Assembly (NCBI GenBank): GCA_963969595.1
Contig: OZ018408.1
Location: forward strand, 50,593,022-50,657,021
Source of the DNA: Neckera pumila
Taxonomy: Eukaryota; Streptophyta; Bryopsida; Hypnales; Neckeraceae
Direction of reading: 5' to 3'
DNA length: 64,000 nucleotides
Part shown: positions 35,011 through 47,200 of the stretch, one piece after another
How positions within the stretch are numbered: the stretch's first letter is position 1
Layout of the letters: every line of letters starts with the position of its first letter
Position numbers and translations under genes: made by a program
The notes under the pieces: model-generated
What the model saw: only the letters and a program-made list of their open reading frames with translations
What the model was told of the DNA's origin: nothing
The model's database searches: none

Positions 35011-35584
35011 CCCCTAAAGTCCCATTGTCCCTACAGGGGACAAAATGGATTTTGAGCAGGTTCCGATGAACTCTATTTTTGGTGAAACTTTTTGAAACTT
35101 TTCCATAAGATAGAAAAACTTATTAGCTTTTTGGGAATGTAATTTTTATTTCAATCGATGCCCCAGAACAAAAGTTATGCTACAATAACCTCAAAACGGG
35201 GGAGACCGGGTAGCAAACAAAATCCATAAAATAATGAAATAAACTTTTTAATTTTTTTTTTCTAATAGATTATATTTTTGTCTAAATAGGAAGCTTTGAT
35301 TCATTCCATTTGGATTAGTTATGTGAAAGTTATAGAGTTTCTTGTTTTTTGGGCAATCAAAGCATCTTATTGAAAAAACTTTTTCTTTCACTTTGAATGC
35401 TGATATCTTTCAATCCGTACGGTCAAACATCACAAAATTTTTAGCAAATGATCTGAGAAAAGTGTAGTATAAGATCCTGTGGTTAGATTCTAAGACAATT
35501 ATTTTTTTGATTTTCTGGATGAATGCAACAAAAGTAGCAGATTTGAGTGATTTTTGGCAGAAAACTGGCCTTGAACTTTAGGGG
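35011..35584. mobile_element. TTAA-flanked TIR element, subfamily 2, copy F (574 bp)
   Basis: Flanked by TTAA at 35007-35010 and 35585-35588. The termini are CCCCTAAAGTCCC and, inverted, CCCCTAAAGTTC. The interior differs from copies B-E but retains scattered similarity (aagatcctgtggtta). It appears to be a shortened relative of copy G. Confidence 0.75.
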
Positions 35585-35667
35585 TTAACCAATCACCAAG
35601 GTACTTTGCTAAAAATGATCCAAGTTTGGACCAATAGGTGCATTCTTCATTTCTACATGAATCTTAA

Positions 35668-36573
35668 CCCTTAAGGTTCCAAGGCCTTTTTTCCATCAAA
35701 ATCCACTCAAAATTGCAATTTCTCTAGCAAAGAGCTAAAAATAATTTTTTTTTTTTTTTTTTTTGCATATCTAACCATAGGATCTTGTACTAGACTAGAG
35801 TAAGAGTGTGTGGAAGAAATTTCATAAGTTTTGACTATGTAGATTGCAAGATATTTGCATTTAAAGTGAAAGAAACAATTTTTTTTGCATACATTTTTTG
35901 ACTTTGAACCTTCAAAACTTAAAAAAATTTGCTCTACTAATTTTCAATTTCTAATTTATATGATGAAGAACTTAGTTGAGAGTCTAGGAAAGAAAATTCA
36001 AAAAACACACACTTAGTTTTCACTCATAAAAAAATTGCTAGATAGACGTAGGTTCAAGATTGAAGCAAAATCCAAATTGTTCATAGCTTTAAGATGGAAT
36101 TGAAATACACTAATTTCAATGGTGAGATTGTTCTAGCAAAAGGTCTTAATCTTGTGAATTTTTTTTCTGCAAAATTGTGCAAATTGAGTTCAGAAATGAG
36201 TCCTACAAGCTATTTTTTCAAGAAGATGCTCTAATTGCCCAAAAAGCAAGATTTTCCATGACTTTCAAATAACAAATCCAAATGGAATAAATAAAAGCTT
36301 TCCATCTAGATAAAAACATAATCTATGTGAAACAAATCCTTAATTTTTCCCTTTTTTTTTAGGATTATTTTCTGCCCGCTGAACTGAAAAAGGGCATTTT
36401 GTGCCACAACTTTTGCTCCCGGGCTGCGATTGGAATAAAAATTATATTTTCGGAAAGCTAATGTGTTTTGCTATCTTGACAAAAAAAAAATCAAGAATTA
36501 CAATAAATATTGAGGTTGTAGGAGCCTGTCCAAAATCCATTTTGTCCCTCGAGGGGACAATGGGACTTTATCC
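35668..36573. mobile_element. TTAA-type element, subfamily 2, copy G
   Basis: TTAA at 35664-35667 then CCCTTAAGGTTCC. The far end carries the reverse complement of F's start (TTTTGTCCC, GACAATGGGACTTTA), but its terminal bases and TTAA have decayed. It lies in inverted orientation 80 bp from copy F. Confidence 0.6.
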
Positions 36574-37267
36574 ATTGTCCACTTTTTAGCTTTAATGTCC
36601 TTCCAAAGGTAAGGCTTGAAGTCATTCAAAAAACACAAATCAATATTGGTGTCATTTCTAAGTTCATTTTGCACATTTGTTAGGGAAAATTTGGGCATAA
36701 TTCAATTGGATTTTGGAAGATTTAATTCCTTAAGGACAATTTGGTCGTTCAACCCCATTTGGAGGTTTGGAAATTTGATACAATGTGCGGACATGTACTT
36801 CCTTGTCGGACATAGAGCATGTCATCAGTTTTACTGTTTTTCAAAAAATAAAACAAAATCAACAACTGCAGATTTCCGATGGTCAGGAGAGTTTCCCTTT
36901 TTCCCTGAAGATCGACGGCTGCAGATTTTTGATGATGGGGCAATGCAACAGGGTTGCCTGCATCTTTTCAGTACATTGAAGGGGTGTGTGGATATGCAAG
37001 TGTCTTTGTGATCATTTCTTTTGAGAACAAAAAATACAAGCACGCCTCTCTTGAGGAAAATTAGGAAGACTCAGTATGGCAGAGAATTGATACGATAGCA
37101 CATACTACAGTCATCCCCTTTTATAACATAAGTAATCCACAAAAGGCCAAAATGTTATCTGCTCAAGTCCAAGTCTTCATCAGGGGAGACTCACTGTTGA
37201 CGGACTTCAGGAATATTCACTCAAAGAGTGACACATTTTTCTACATGTACACTTGGCTTATAACGTC
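36574..37267. other. Less AT-rich island with unrecognised frames
   Basis: 36780-37020 is locally GC-richer with overlapping frames on both strands (131 aa at 36616-37011 on +; 70 aa on -). The motif 'gatcgacggctgcagatttttgatgatggggc' suggests a former coding scrap, but no family is recognised. Confidence 0.3.
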
Positions 37268-37745
37268 ATTTACCAATGAGGCCGGGGTTCCTCTCGCATA
37301 CTTGAAAAATGATGTCGGGGTTCCTTTAGCATTTTTGAAAAATGAATCCCGGGCCCCCTATGGTGAACAAAATTGTCTAATATGGCTCCTCCGCCAATCT
37401 CGATCCTTGAAGTAACTAAAAGTCTCTTCCATGCATCTAGGGAGGCATCATATCTTTCCAAAATGAGAGAGGACCCGCATTGCTCGGTTATACATGTTAT
37501 GCACCTGAGTGATTCTGGATAACATTGTTTACCAATGAGGGAGGGACCTCTTTTAATCCTTGAAAACGGAGATCCCTATAGTAAACAAAATTGCCGTGTA
37601 TGATTCCTTAGCCAATCCTAATCCTTGAACTAACTTATAAGTCCTTCCTAGGTATCTAACATAGCATAGCATCTAATACCCAGCTCATGGGGAGGACCAT
37701 TGCTTGCTTATACAATGCTATGATTGAGATCATAGGTTTGCCATC
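37268..37745. repeat. Tandem ~235 bp repeat, two diverged units
   Basis: Units begin at about 37270 and 37528 with taccaatgagg and share cctttagc/ccttttaatcc-type blocks, gaacaaaattg, ccaatc..aatccttgaa.taact, a catctag/tatctaac block, and gaggacc..ttgct. Partial copies occur at 2219-2262 (left half) and 3830-3906 (right half, directly abutting the long hairpin). Confidence 0.55.
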
Positions 37746-37897
37746 TTAACTTCTAGAGGACAAAACTGCATTTTTTTGGCAACATAGCAATTACGGGCAA
37801 TGCACTACAAATGGAATTTTTATTTTTTTCTTTGAAATTTTCACACAACATGTGAACGAGGTTTTTCTTCAAGGCCCAACAATTTTCATAATGTTTT

Positions 37898-38632
37898 AGG
37901 GTGATTGCATGAATGACCTTCCGTTTTTGTTCCACTTTTGCCGTTTTCAGCCATTTTTTTGGGAGTACTATAAAAATAGAAAAACATTTTTAAAAAATTA
38001 TGAAAAATATGAGAAATGTATAAACCTATAAGAAGAAGGTACCCTATGAAGGAAAAGCAAAAAAAAATTCTCTAAATAGGAGAACTACAAAAGTGCACAA
38101 TTGCAAGAAAATACATACTTTGACATTTTAATTTGTAAAAAATAGGAAAAGTAATTTAAAAAAACCCTGAAAAATGTCATTTGAGAAGACTTTATGGTGA
38201 AGAGATTTCAGAAAAAAAAATGATCCTAAAACCATCTTCAATGTTCAGAATTGTGTGCGCAAGGGAGCCTTCTTTGCATGGACATAGAGGATATAAAATA
38301 AAATATTTTTTAATGCCCCTTGGTAGAATCATGGCTTCTTACTATGGGAATAGACCATAGAAATTTCAGCTCCAAATCATTAAATTTGGGGACTCCTTGC
38401 ATAGTAAAAACCCCTAACACTCAAAACGTGACATATTGGTTTAAATGATTTTTAATGTAAAATGATTTTTGAATTTTTTTGAAAAATATGAGATCTAATT
38501 AAATTCATAAGAAGATTCTCCAATAAAAATTTCAAGTTCATGCAAGTCATGCTTCAAAAGTTATTGCAAAATGAAGCTTCGACACTACGTTTGTGACAAT
38601 GTTTCAGTACTAGTCTTTCATGCAATCACCCT
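37898..38632. mobile_element. Nested TIR element in copy H, possibly PIF/Harbinger type
   Basis: The left end AGGGTGATTGCATGAA is exactly inverted at the right end. The uninterrupted copies A and E read (on the opposite strand) ttgactacatgg at the insertion point. A 3 bp TTN duplication (tta on the left, ttt on the right) with termini starting GGGTGATT would suit a Tourist-like element. About 735 bp, no coding capacity. Confidence 0.6.
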
Positions 38633-39033
38633 TTACTACATGGTTAAAAAGCTATTGTATAATATCTAGTTGTTTTTTCTCAAGTGTGCAATCTAGGTAG
38701 ATTAGAAAAAATCACTTTTTTTAAAAACAAAATTTTGAATTTTTTTTTTTAGAATTCATATATACATGGAAAGCTTTGAATAATTCCAATTTGATTAACA
38801 AGATGAAAGTTATGAGGAGATTTTTGTGGGTAGTTATGGATTCTCTACTTTAAAAAAAAATTTGAAGTCCTTTATTTAACTCAATTTTCAATATATTTTG
38901 AAAAAAAGTAAAATCATAGAATGTAGGTTGTTATACAACATTACAACCATTGGGATTGGCATTTTTTCAATTCCATTTAACTAAATTCTTAACAATTTAG
39001 TATTTTTAATCATTCTCTATTTCTTTCTACTTA

Positions 39034-39631
39034 CTCCCTCCATCTCAAAATGATCTTCCGGTTCCCCTTAATATTTTGTCCCAAAATGATCTTCCTGTTG
39101 CATGTTCCATAAATTAATTTTGATTTGTTTGCTAACATTAACAACAATCTGCAACTTGCTTGAATTTATGTTGTACATGCTATTTATTGAAAGCACAATC
39201 CAAAAACAATGTGGCTAACCATCTGAAAATGGTAAGATGTGACCTTCCTAGCTTCTTCTTAGCAATAGGCGCCTGAGACTTGGACCAATTACATCAAATC
39301 AATACATGCTTGATTTCCAAAGTTTACGGGTGTACAGATAAGCCCATCAGATATTGCAGGACCATCAATGACTGTATGAAATCTTGTGGTGATGCATAGA
39401 ATTTGTATTGCAAATTGGTAGTCAACGGTGTTCCCTCGGAATGCCTCCAAAATTCCTCTTTTTAATGTCCTGTAACTTCAAGTTAAAAATTAATTCAAAA
39501 CTCAAATTTATAGGACAATAAGAGATCATCGAGTTTTATTTATACCTCAAAACGGAATTTAAAAATATTGATTTTTACTCTTAATCCGAGACATTTTATC
39601 AAACAAGAAGATCATTTTGGGACAGAGGGAG
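39034..39631. mobile_element. Stowaway-like MITE nested in copy H
   Basis: Termini CTCCCTCCATCTCAAAATGA and, inverted, CTCCCTCTGTCCCAAAATGA, with TA duplicated at 39032-39033 and 39632-39633. This is the canonical Stowaway (Tc1/mariner) end and target duplication. Copy B shows the empty site ctacttactattttt. An inner repeat of the TIR (cccaaaatgatcttcc) lies near 39080. The minus strand holds a ~60-codon open stretch of unknown meaning. 598 bp is long for a Stowaway MITE. Confidence 0.85.
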
Positions 39632-39665
39632 TACTATTTTTTTCCTATATGTTGTACAATTCTAG

Positions 39666-41369
39666 AATGGATCAATTGTTTATACAATGATAATGAAATT
39701 TTTGAATTTCTTTGTCAAAACTTGCCTTTTGCTTAGTATCATATCTCTATTTTTGGATTAATGTATTTACAATTAGATGGCTAAGTGATAATTCATTCAT
39801 ATTGTATATATTGCATCCATATTATGGATGAAAATTATCCATCACTTCATTGTCAACTACAATAGGTTACTATCTTAAAAGGTTTGACAAAAAGTTATTT
39901 TTTTAATCAATATATTTTGTACATCACTGACTTTGTTTTAATTAAATCCATTGCACCTAATTTTGACCCTTTTGAAAATCAAACCCTATGAACTTTTGAC
40001 AAAAATGTACTCCATCTATTAATGAGAGCTTAAGGTTGCTTTTGGGTACACCTATTTTCAATAATTTGCAAATTCATAATTTATTTCCATAGTGCCCCAA
40101 GAATGCATAAGAAGAGAATCTTGAATACTCCTTTGACCTCCAACAAGATTAAACTAAAAATTACTTAGGCAACTTAATAGTAGGAATAATACTGAATTGC
40201 TTATTTGGACACATTTCGAGGGAGTTACCTTACCATTGTTTAGTTACCACATTCCAGTCACACTTTAGTCACATTCAAATAATTCTTTTACAAATAAGGC
40301 ATAGCAAAGTTCAATTTTTGGAATACACAACATTTCATAATGATCCACCACGTCCTTACAAGGTTAAGTCACTAGAACCTATCCCAAACTCTGTCTTCCC
40401 CCCAAAGAGTGGGACTCCTTAGGCTTCAAACTTCCAAACACACAAAAATTATGTAAATTAGTTCTGAAATTTCAAAGATTTGACCAAAGGATGAGACAAA
40501 AACAAAAGGATTTGCAGTGGTTCTCGCCATTTGTTAAAAGAAGAAGAAGAAGAAGAATGGCTATTACTCTTCAATTGCTATGCAGAGACATTCCATAGAT
40601 TCTAATATGCACCTTACCATTTTCTGCACTTGTGGCCCGTTCAGAACCTGCCCACCGCCAAAGGTATCCCACAAGTCACAAGACAGGGTTCTAACCACCT
40701 CAAAACAAGAAAATTGCTCCTGTACAGTACTGTACATTACACTACAGTACAGTACTCTACTGGGGTGGGAGGACTGATGGAGATTCAAGTCTCAATCGAA
40801 ATATTGTTGGTTGATAATTCGTTTCAGAGTTGAATAATTTCTTTGAGACAGTCCTCGATGCGTGCTGTTTCCAAGACACTACTGTACTGAGAATCGAATT
40901 GTTCTTCCCCCCAACCAACCTCTCATATATAGCAGAAGTCTTTGCAACGACTCAAAGTAGCCACGAGAAAGCTCGTCGAAGACCACTTGAGCGCTCACTC
41001 AATCCGCAACTACTCATTCAGTTCCTGTTGTTCTGAAGCCATGCCATCGGCATACTAGCTTGTGATCGCAGATGGAGAATTTAGCTCAGATTGCATAAGC
41101 CACAACACATGTAGGCTCAGAGTCCTAGCCGTTTGATTCTCACCTCGAGAACCCGTAACATCGAACATCTCCAATGACAGGTTGCCCCCTTTGCGCCTCC
41201 GGAGTGGTTGGAGATGAGGATGCCACTTAGTATGCGGGAACTCTGGTAGCTGATCGATCAAACTTAATCTTCACAGTATGGATGTGTCTAGACTGTCAGT
41301 AGCAAGGAGGAAACTGAAGGGTTATACCGCGATGTGTCAACTCTGTTCATAGTCTTCCGCCCCCTCAAA
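39666..41369. other. Spacer and receptor-kinase upstream region
   Basis: AT-rich to about 40500, with a trinucleotide run (aagaagaagaagaagaag near 40538). 40725-40760 has overlapping palindromes (gtacagtactgtac, ctacagtacagtac). 40900-41369 is GC-richer and probably promoter and 5' leader of the SPARK kinase. No gene recognised. Confidence 0.4.
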
Positions 41370-43413
41370 ATGAGCTCTGCATACAATTTCTTGGCTGTGC
41401 TTGCCTTGTTTCTTGTGGTTGCGCCCCAACCTGCAAATTCATGCCCTCTGGATTTCTCCGTCCTGAACAGCTACTCTTCTGCTCTTCAAGCGGCCTGCAA
41501 TGTAGGGAACTTGACCACATGCTGCCAGGCAGCAGGAGCAGGCATGGAACTCGGTCTGGCCGAGTACCTGAAAGAGAGCGGCCTCTTCCTGCTTCAGAAC
41601 GCCACACAGGCTCGCCTGTGTTTGCGCCGATTTCGAGCTCAGATGCAGATGATCGGTGTGCAGCAAGACGTGGTCAATAATTGCAGCTTCGAACAAATAA
41701 ACATCACCGATACAAGTGACCGCGTCTCCGTGCTCCATTGGCAGCCCGAGCTCTGCCATGGAATTCAGTCCTTGCAGGATTTCCAGACAGTTGCAGCTCC
41801 ACTAGATCCCATGGAGCAATCCTGCAGAGCCAACCTCGCCGACCTCGACAAGTGCCAGTTGTGTAGCAACAACATGCGATCAGTGCAGCACAGGCTTTCA
41901 AATGGTACCATGAGCGTCGAATGCTTCAACTTCGTGCGCATGTATGTGATCCAGGATGGAGAGCCTCGGGATGATGACTCTGTCTTCTGTGTCTATGCAC
42001 TTCGCCATAATCCCAGTCCACCAGAGTCCCAGACAAGGTGGTATGTAATTGGGGTCGTTGTGGCCATTGCGGTGAGCAGCATCATTGTTGGCGTTGCCCT
42101 CTGGGCGCGGTGGCGTCGAGGTGAAAGTGCCGTCCACCGAGAGTTTCTGCTGCGAAACAACAGGTACCAAGTGCAACAGCCATATGCACTCTCTCTGCCT
42201 TAATATCCCATTCTGCATTCCATTTTACGTTCATTGTGATTCTAAAATGGTAATTGAAGCTAGATAAAAATTCAGCTTTTCAAATGTCAGGAGCATCTCA
42301 GTAACAAATTCAGTGTACAGGATGTTGGCATACCATTCCTCGTTGGTGTGTTATGACTGGGCAGAGCTAAAAACTGCCACTGACGGATTCTCTGCCGAGC
42401 GGCTTGTTGGCGAAGGTGGCTATGGCTGTGTTTACAAGGGCGTGCTGAAAGATGGCCGCATTGTTGCAGTGAAGAAGTTTAAGAACTGCACACCCGAAGG
42501 CGACCTTGACTTCTTGAACGAGGTCGAAGTGTTGAGCAAGTTCCGGCATAAAAACCTTGTGAATCTGCAGGGGTTTTGCGTTGCCAGTAGCAAGCGCTCC
42601 GGTCACCAACGCGTGCTCGTCTACGACTACATGCCCAACCTAAGCTTAGCTGATTACAGGCCCGTCCTCACGTGGGAGCAACGACGCCATATTGCGATTG
42701 GGATTGCACAGGGGCTAGCCTACCTTCACACTGATGCAAAGCCACAGGTCATTCACCGTGATATCAAAGCCAGTAACGTCCTACTGGATGCTCAGTTGAA
42801 CGCCCATATTGCGGACTTCGGCCTTGCCAAATTCAAAGCTGAAGGTGATTCATTCAGTCCTCGTTTTCACATACAGGGACACGTTGGCTATGTGCGTTGC
42901 CACATCCAGGGTACCATTGGCTATGTGGCGCCTGAGTACGCGTTGTATGGCCAGCTCTCCGAGAAGAGTGACGTTTACAGCTTCGGAGTCTGCCTTTTGG
43001 AGCTTCTCAGTGGCCGTCCTGCACTTACACAATCGCAAGAATTGGAACGAGAGTCAACAGATTCACGAGATTCGCAGACGGGATTCAGTTACTTGATCAC
43101 CGACTGGGCTTATTTGCTCATTCTAAACAAGCGACCTCTGGAGATTGTCGATGCTAGCATTCGAGATGCTAGCAGTCAAACCCAAGCGGTGATGACGAGA
43201 TTTGTGATGGTAGGCATGCTCTGTGCACATGTGATGGTGTCCATGCGACCCTCCATGAATGAGGCTTTGCGCATGCTGGAAGGCCACCGTGCCGTCCCGG
43301 TTGACCGCGTGTTCGAAAGGCCTATGTTGCCATTGTCACACGAGGCAGGAGATTACGATATTAGTCTAGCTGGACGTTACGACGCTATGGAAGTCGACAT
43401 AACCGCCAGGTAA
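41370..43413 (+). CDS. SPARK-domain receptor-like kinase (At1g11050-like)
   Basis: Exons 41370-42163 and 42321-43413 join in phase to 628 aa. The ATG at 41370 has a good context (aaaATGA). A signal peptide ends near residue 24. A cysteine-rich SPARK ectodomain follows (CPLDFSVL, TTCCQAAGAG, CQLCSNN) with several N-glycosylation sites. A transmembrane helix lies at about 224-247 and a cytosolic Ser/Thr kinase after it. The G-loop GEGGYGCVYKG (from 295), Lys316 (VAVKK), HRDIKASN (Asp412), DFG (Asp430) and APE (Glu470) are all intact, so an active RD kinase is expected. The activation segment is unusual: HIQGHVGYVRC is followed by HIQGTIGYVAP, an 11-residue tandem duplication. The stretch before subdomain VI is short (PNLSLADYRPVLTW). 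Ligand unknown. Confidence 0.9.
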
Positions 43414-44263
43414 CACTGGTCATCAAAATTCTCAGCTCATGTATCTTGAAGTCTAGCAGAAGATGACGATGGCTAAGCTATGCAGAGAGGAGAAAGCCCT
43501 CCTCCCACAAAACCTAGTTGTTTTTAAATCCTCCAATTGTAATACCACTAAAGGTGGTTCATAGCGTAAACCCTGCTAATTACAACACAGTTAGATCTTC
43601 TAAAACACCTCTGGTGGTGGGGCTCTATACTAGCCTAAAGTGTGCTGGGATCGAAAAAGGCGATAGTACCAGTTCTTTGACAATACCTGCGACAGTCCTG
43701 GGAGCGGACCAATGACTACCATTCCCAAGAAATTCAGAGTCGCCTGTCGGGGTAGTGTAACTGTAGAAAAATGCGCAACCTCAACCTCCTCGATGTAAGA
43801 GAACGTGCACACTCCAATTTGGAGTTGTAGGAGCATGAAGAGTAAGCCAGCGGAATAGGCATTTTATAGAAACCAAACAGAGCATTTGGGCTGCAAAGCT
43901 CACGACTGAGAATCTAGGAAACCATTGACCTAATGAAACTCGATAGGTCAGCAGATACCATTCAACAGAGTTAGCCAAAAGGAACAGGAATCTGTTAGTA
44001 AGAATGGCTTCATGTGTGCTAATCAGGCCTCCAATTGCAAGGTTTTCACCCAAATATTGTAGATTCCAGAGTGCATATTGCGACAAGCACCAGACAGTAT
44101 CAATGATCAAACTGGCTTCTAATGGATTGAGTTCTATAGCTCTACCTCGAGCATCTTGCATCTCTAAATTGTACACCAGCAAATAAAGACTCTGAAACTA
44201 CTCAATGCATTTTGGGTGTGACCACCAGAAAAGCGCACATTCAAAGAAGTTATCAGTACTCTA
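43414..44263. other. Spacer between convergent genes
   Basis: Separates the SPARK kinase (+) and the NHL gene (-), whose 3' ends face each other. It should hold both 3' UTRs. The 133-codon minus-strand frame at 43781-44182 has no recognisable domain; it could be read-through of the NHL gene's 3' UTR. Confidence 0.4.
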
Positions 44264-47200
44264 CTAAAGCTGCACATGTACTAGCATCATACTTGTCTGA
44301 GGAGCATCTGAAGATACTTCACACCTCACCCGGAAATGAAGATGCTTCGCCAATAAAGCTCCATCGGGGAAATCATTCAACTTCTGGCAAGAAGGCACAG
44401 TTACCTTCATGCTATGACCAATGTAACTATCATTCCCATGGGGAAAAACTGGTTGACTACCCGTGCCAGCCAATTTGTCATGCTTTAGATACAAAACGGC
44501 ATCAAAACTTACCTGCAGCAGAAAAGAAGGATTATTCAGAATTGGACGTTTAAACTTGGAAGCTTCGGTCATTCCGAGTTTATTACCCTAAACGTGAAAT
44601 GAAACTGAAGTGCTGAATTTTTAAACTAGATTTTAAAGGAACCAGAAAAATAAGTCTATTAGAAAAGACCAATGTTAACCACTAACAATAATATTACCAA
44701 TGTAAGCATAATTCTCTTTGACTCACCTCTCCAGTTCCAAGGCTGACATCTATAGAGGAGTAGAACGGAAGCCCACTTGATGTTTGTTGAGGAACGGGCA
44801 TATCTTGGGACGGATCCTCTTCCATTTCCTTATCAATCGTGACTTCTAAGTCGTAAAGGTCATCCACATATTGCTGAGCAGCAGAAATCTGCAATAGCAT
44901 ATCAAAATTCTTGAGAATTGAATCTAGCGATTCAAACAACTGAGCTCAAATAACCTAGACGATACGATACCTTGTGACTCATGAGCTCGCCATCAAAAGT
45001 TGAGAGCTCCACTAAACTGCCCCTGCCTTGGCGCCAGAGACAGTCATCCGCGAGTGGCTCAGCCATAACCGTGCCACTTGGCAAAGCTACGTCGATACCA
45101 ATCATACACCGACCTGGATGGATCCCAGTCCCAGATGTCGTCAGACTTTGAAATATGCTCAACAGAGGTCCAGTTTTCAGGTCAGGACATACAGATGATT
45201 GACATTAAGGCAAGCAAGCAAGAAATCAGTGGCGTTCTCTGGCTGACATGGTACCCGGTTGAACCCTAAATGTCGTGATGGCCTCTTCCGGTCTATCCTG
45301 GTGTAAACGTTCCAGGCTGCAAAGTTCAAACGCCCAGGATTAGTACGGCGAAGCCGCACAATACGAAGACCAACAGACTGTTTTGAGCATAGTATCAAAA
45401 CAAAATTGCAGCTCAAGAAAACCCTCCATTAAAATATATAGTTAATAGACATTAGATTAATACAGTCCCCATGTTAAGTTAATGCTAAGTAAATGTTAGC
45501 GTAACAAACTTATTGTTCATTTAATGTTCGTGCGAAGTTAGTGACCTTGGCATTAACTTGGTACAAATTTAACATTACCGGAATATGGAGATTGATGTAA
45601 AGCTCTATTAGATTAACATTAGACTAATTATTAGAAACTTTTGTTAATCGAATATGTTGAGATATGGGTAGTTCTGACCAGTTCAATGAGCATGAGCAAA
45701 GTCATATTTTAGGAACACTCTACTAGCGTTTCTGAGCCAAACCTGCATGCAACTTGTGGATCGTCATCCGAAGTCCACCACGCCGGAAAGCCAAGAAGTG
45801 CAAGATTTGTAAGCGGCATAGTGGTGAGATATCCAGTGCTCAAGTCCAGCCTCAAGACTTGATGCATTCCTACATAATATTAAATCCACTTCAAAGACCA
45901 ATATTTAATGCTACCCCAGCACAAAAGATATACATATGTTGACACCAAAGAGACATAAGACTATCACAATAACAAGCAAAAAATCAAGCACTGCCAAATA
46001 ACGTAGAAGAAGGTACACAGAATGTGACAAAAAGAATTTGATACCTGTATCTATGACAAGAACTTCGGACTTCAGCACTGCCACCTGTGACACCAGACTA
46101 GAGAACAACCCCTCATAGGCCAAACCCCTGCTAGCAAGCGTTTCATGAACATGCATCCAGTTCTCCAACTCAGCAGATTTTGATTCCGTTAGCTTCTTGA
46201 AGTTGCTTGCCGGTTCTGTCTTTCGAAATAAAAAAGGCAGTCGTAAGTAATTGAAAAGCTTAACTATTCAAAGAAGAAGAACCACTGCACACATGAGTGT
46301 CTTCACGCAAACTCGAAGGATTATCTACTGTTTATACAGACTAAGGAGTTCAATCCCAAAACAGAAGAGGAACCTTGATCAGGCTCTACGGTCACTGCTC
46401 CTGTGTCGACCTCGATCATCCACAATTTTTCAAACCTGGAAGGAGACCGGGGGAAGGAAAGGTAAGGTACTCTTCACTAGAACATGGCTCTTCCTCCCAA
46501 GTTGAATTTAAAGAGGAGTCGAGACTTTGAAAGGCTTAGACAACAAAACCACCATCGAAGCATACACATAGAATGAGTAAAAGCCAGGTGTTCGTGACGA
46601 ACCTTGACTCACCCCTGTGTTGCAGCAATGATTTTCCCGGTAGGCAATATGGAGAGATGCCAAGGATATGAAATCTGATGTCTGTTAGAACAACTATTAA
46701 TGTTAGGTGAAGAATTCTGCATAAACCCCAATCCACGTAGCCACCTTTGTACTAGGCCTTGCCGCTCTTCTTGTTTTTTCGGGTACACAGTATCCAGCAT
46801 TCTGGAGGAAAGACGTGCCCTCCGTATGGCATGATTCTGCAAGAAAGCCAATGACAAGATTCAGAATCCCAGGCATTGTAGCCACTAGATAAGTTTCGAA
46901 AACAACTATTAATGATCGAGAAGAGTAGTGGGTACCTCGCAATCAGCAATGTAAAGGCACTTCTGCTCAGTATCATATACAATAGATGAGGGTCTTCGCA
47001 ACCTTGCAGACTCAAAAGGACCATCCTCAAATCCTGCACTCGACCCAATCTGCGAGAAAATCCATCTTAGTAGCGTCCTTGGACCTGAGAATGCAAAGAA
47101 AGAAAAGTAAAAGGGAACACGCAAAAAAAAGTTTTCAAAAGGTGCTACAGAAAAGGATATAATGAATAGCATAAAAAGATGCGAAATTCATAACAGAGGT

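Larger units (their letters stand above)
37750..39665. mobile_element. TTAA element copy H carrying two nested insertions
   Basis: TTAA at 37746-37749 precedes CTTCTAGAGGACAAA. Segments 37750-37897, 38633-39033 and 39634-39665 are collinear with the first ~580 bp of copy C. They are interrupted by an unrelated TIR element and by a Stowaway-like element. The right third is missing. Confidence 0.7.

Noticed and set aside
36616..37011. 131-codon plus-strand frame
   Set aside because: No motif or family recognised and competing open frames on the other strand; kept only as an unrecognised island.
41332..41369. Upstream starts for the SPARK kinase
   Set aside because: The ATG at 41332 is out of frame and the in-frame extension begins with GTG; the signal peptide fits the ATG at 41370.
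41365..41901. Antisense frames opposite the SPARK ectodomain
   Set aside because: Shadows of a GC-rich exon whose sense frame encodes a clear receptor.
43781..44182. 133-codon minus-strand frame as a separate gene
   Set aside because: Lies in the 3' region of the NHL gene, has no domain and no start context.
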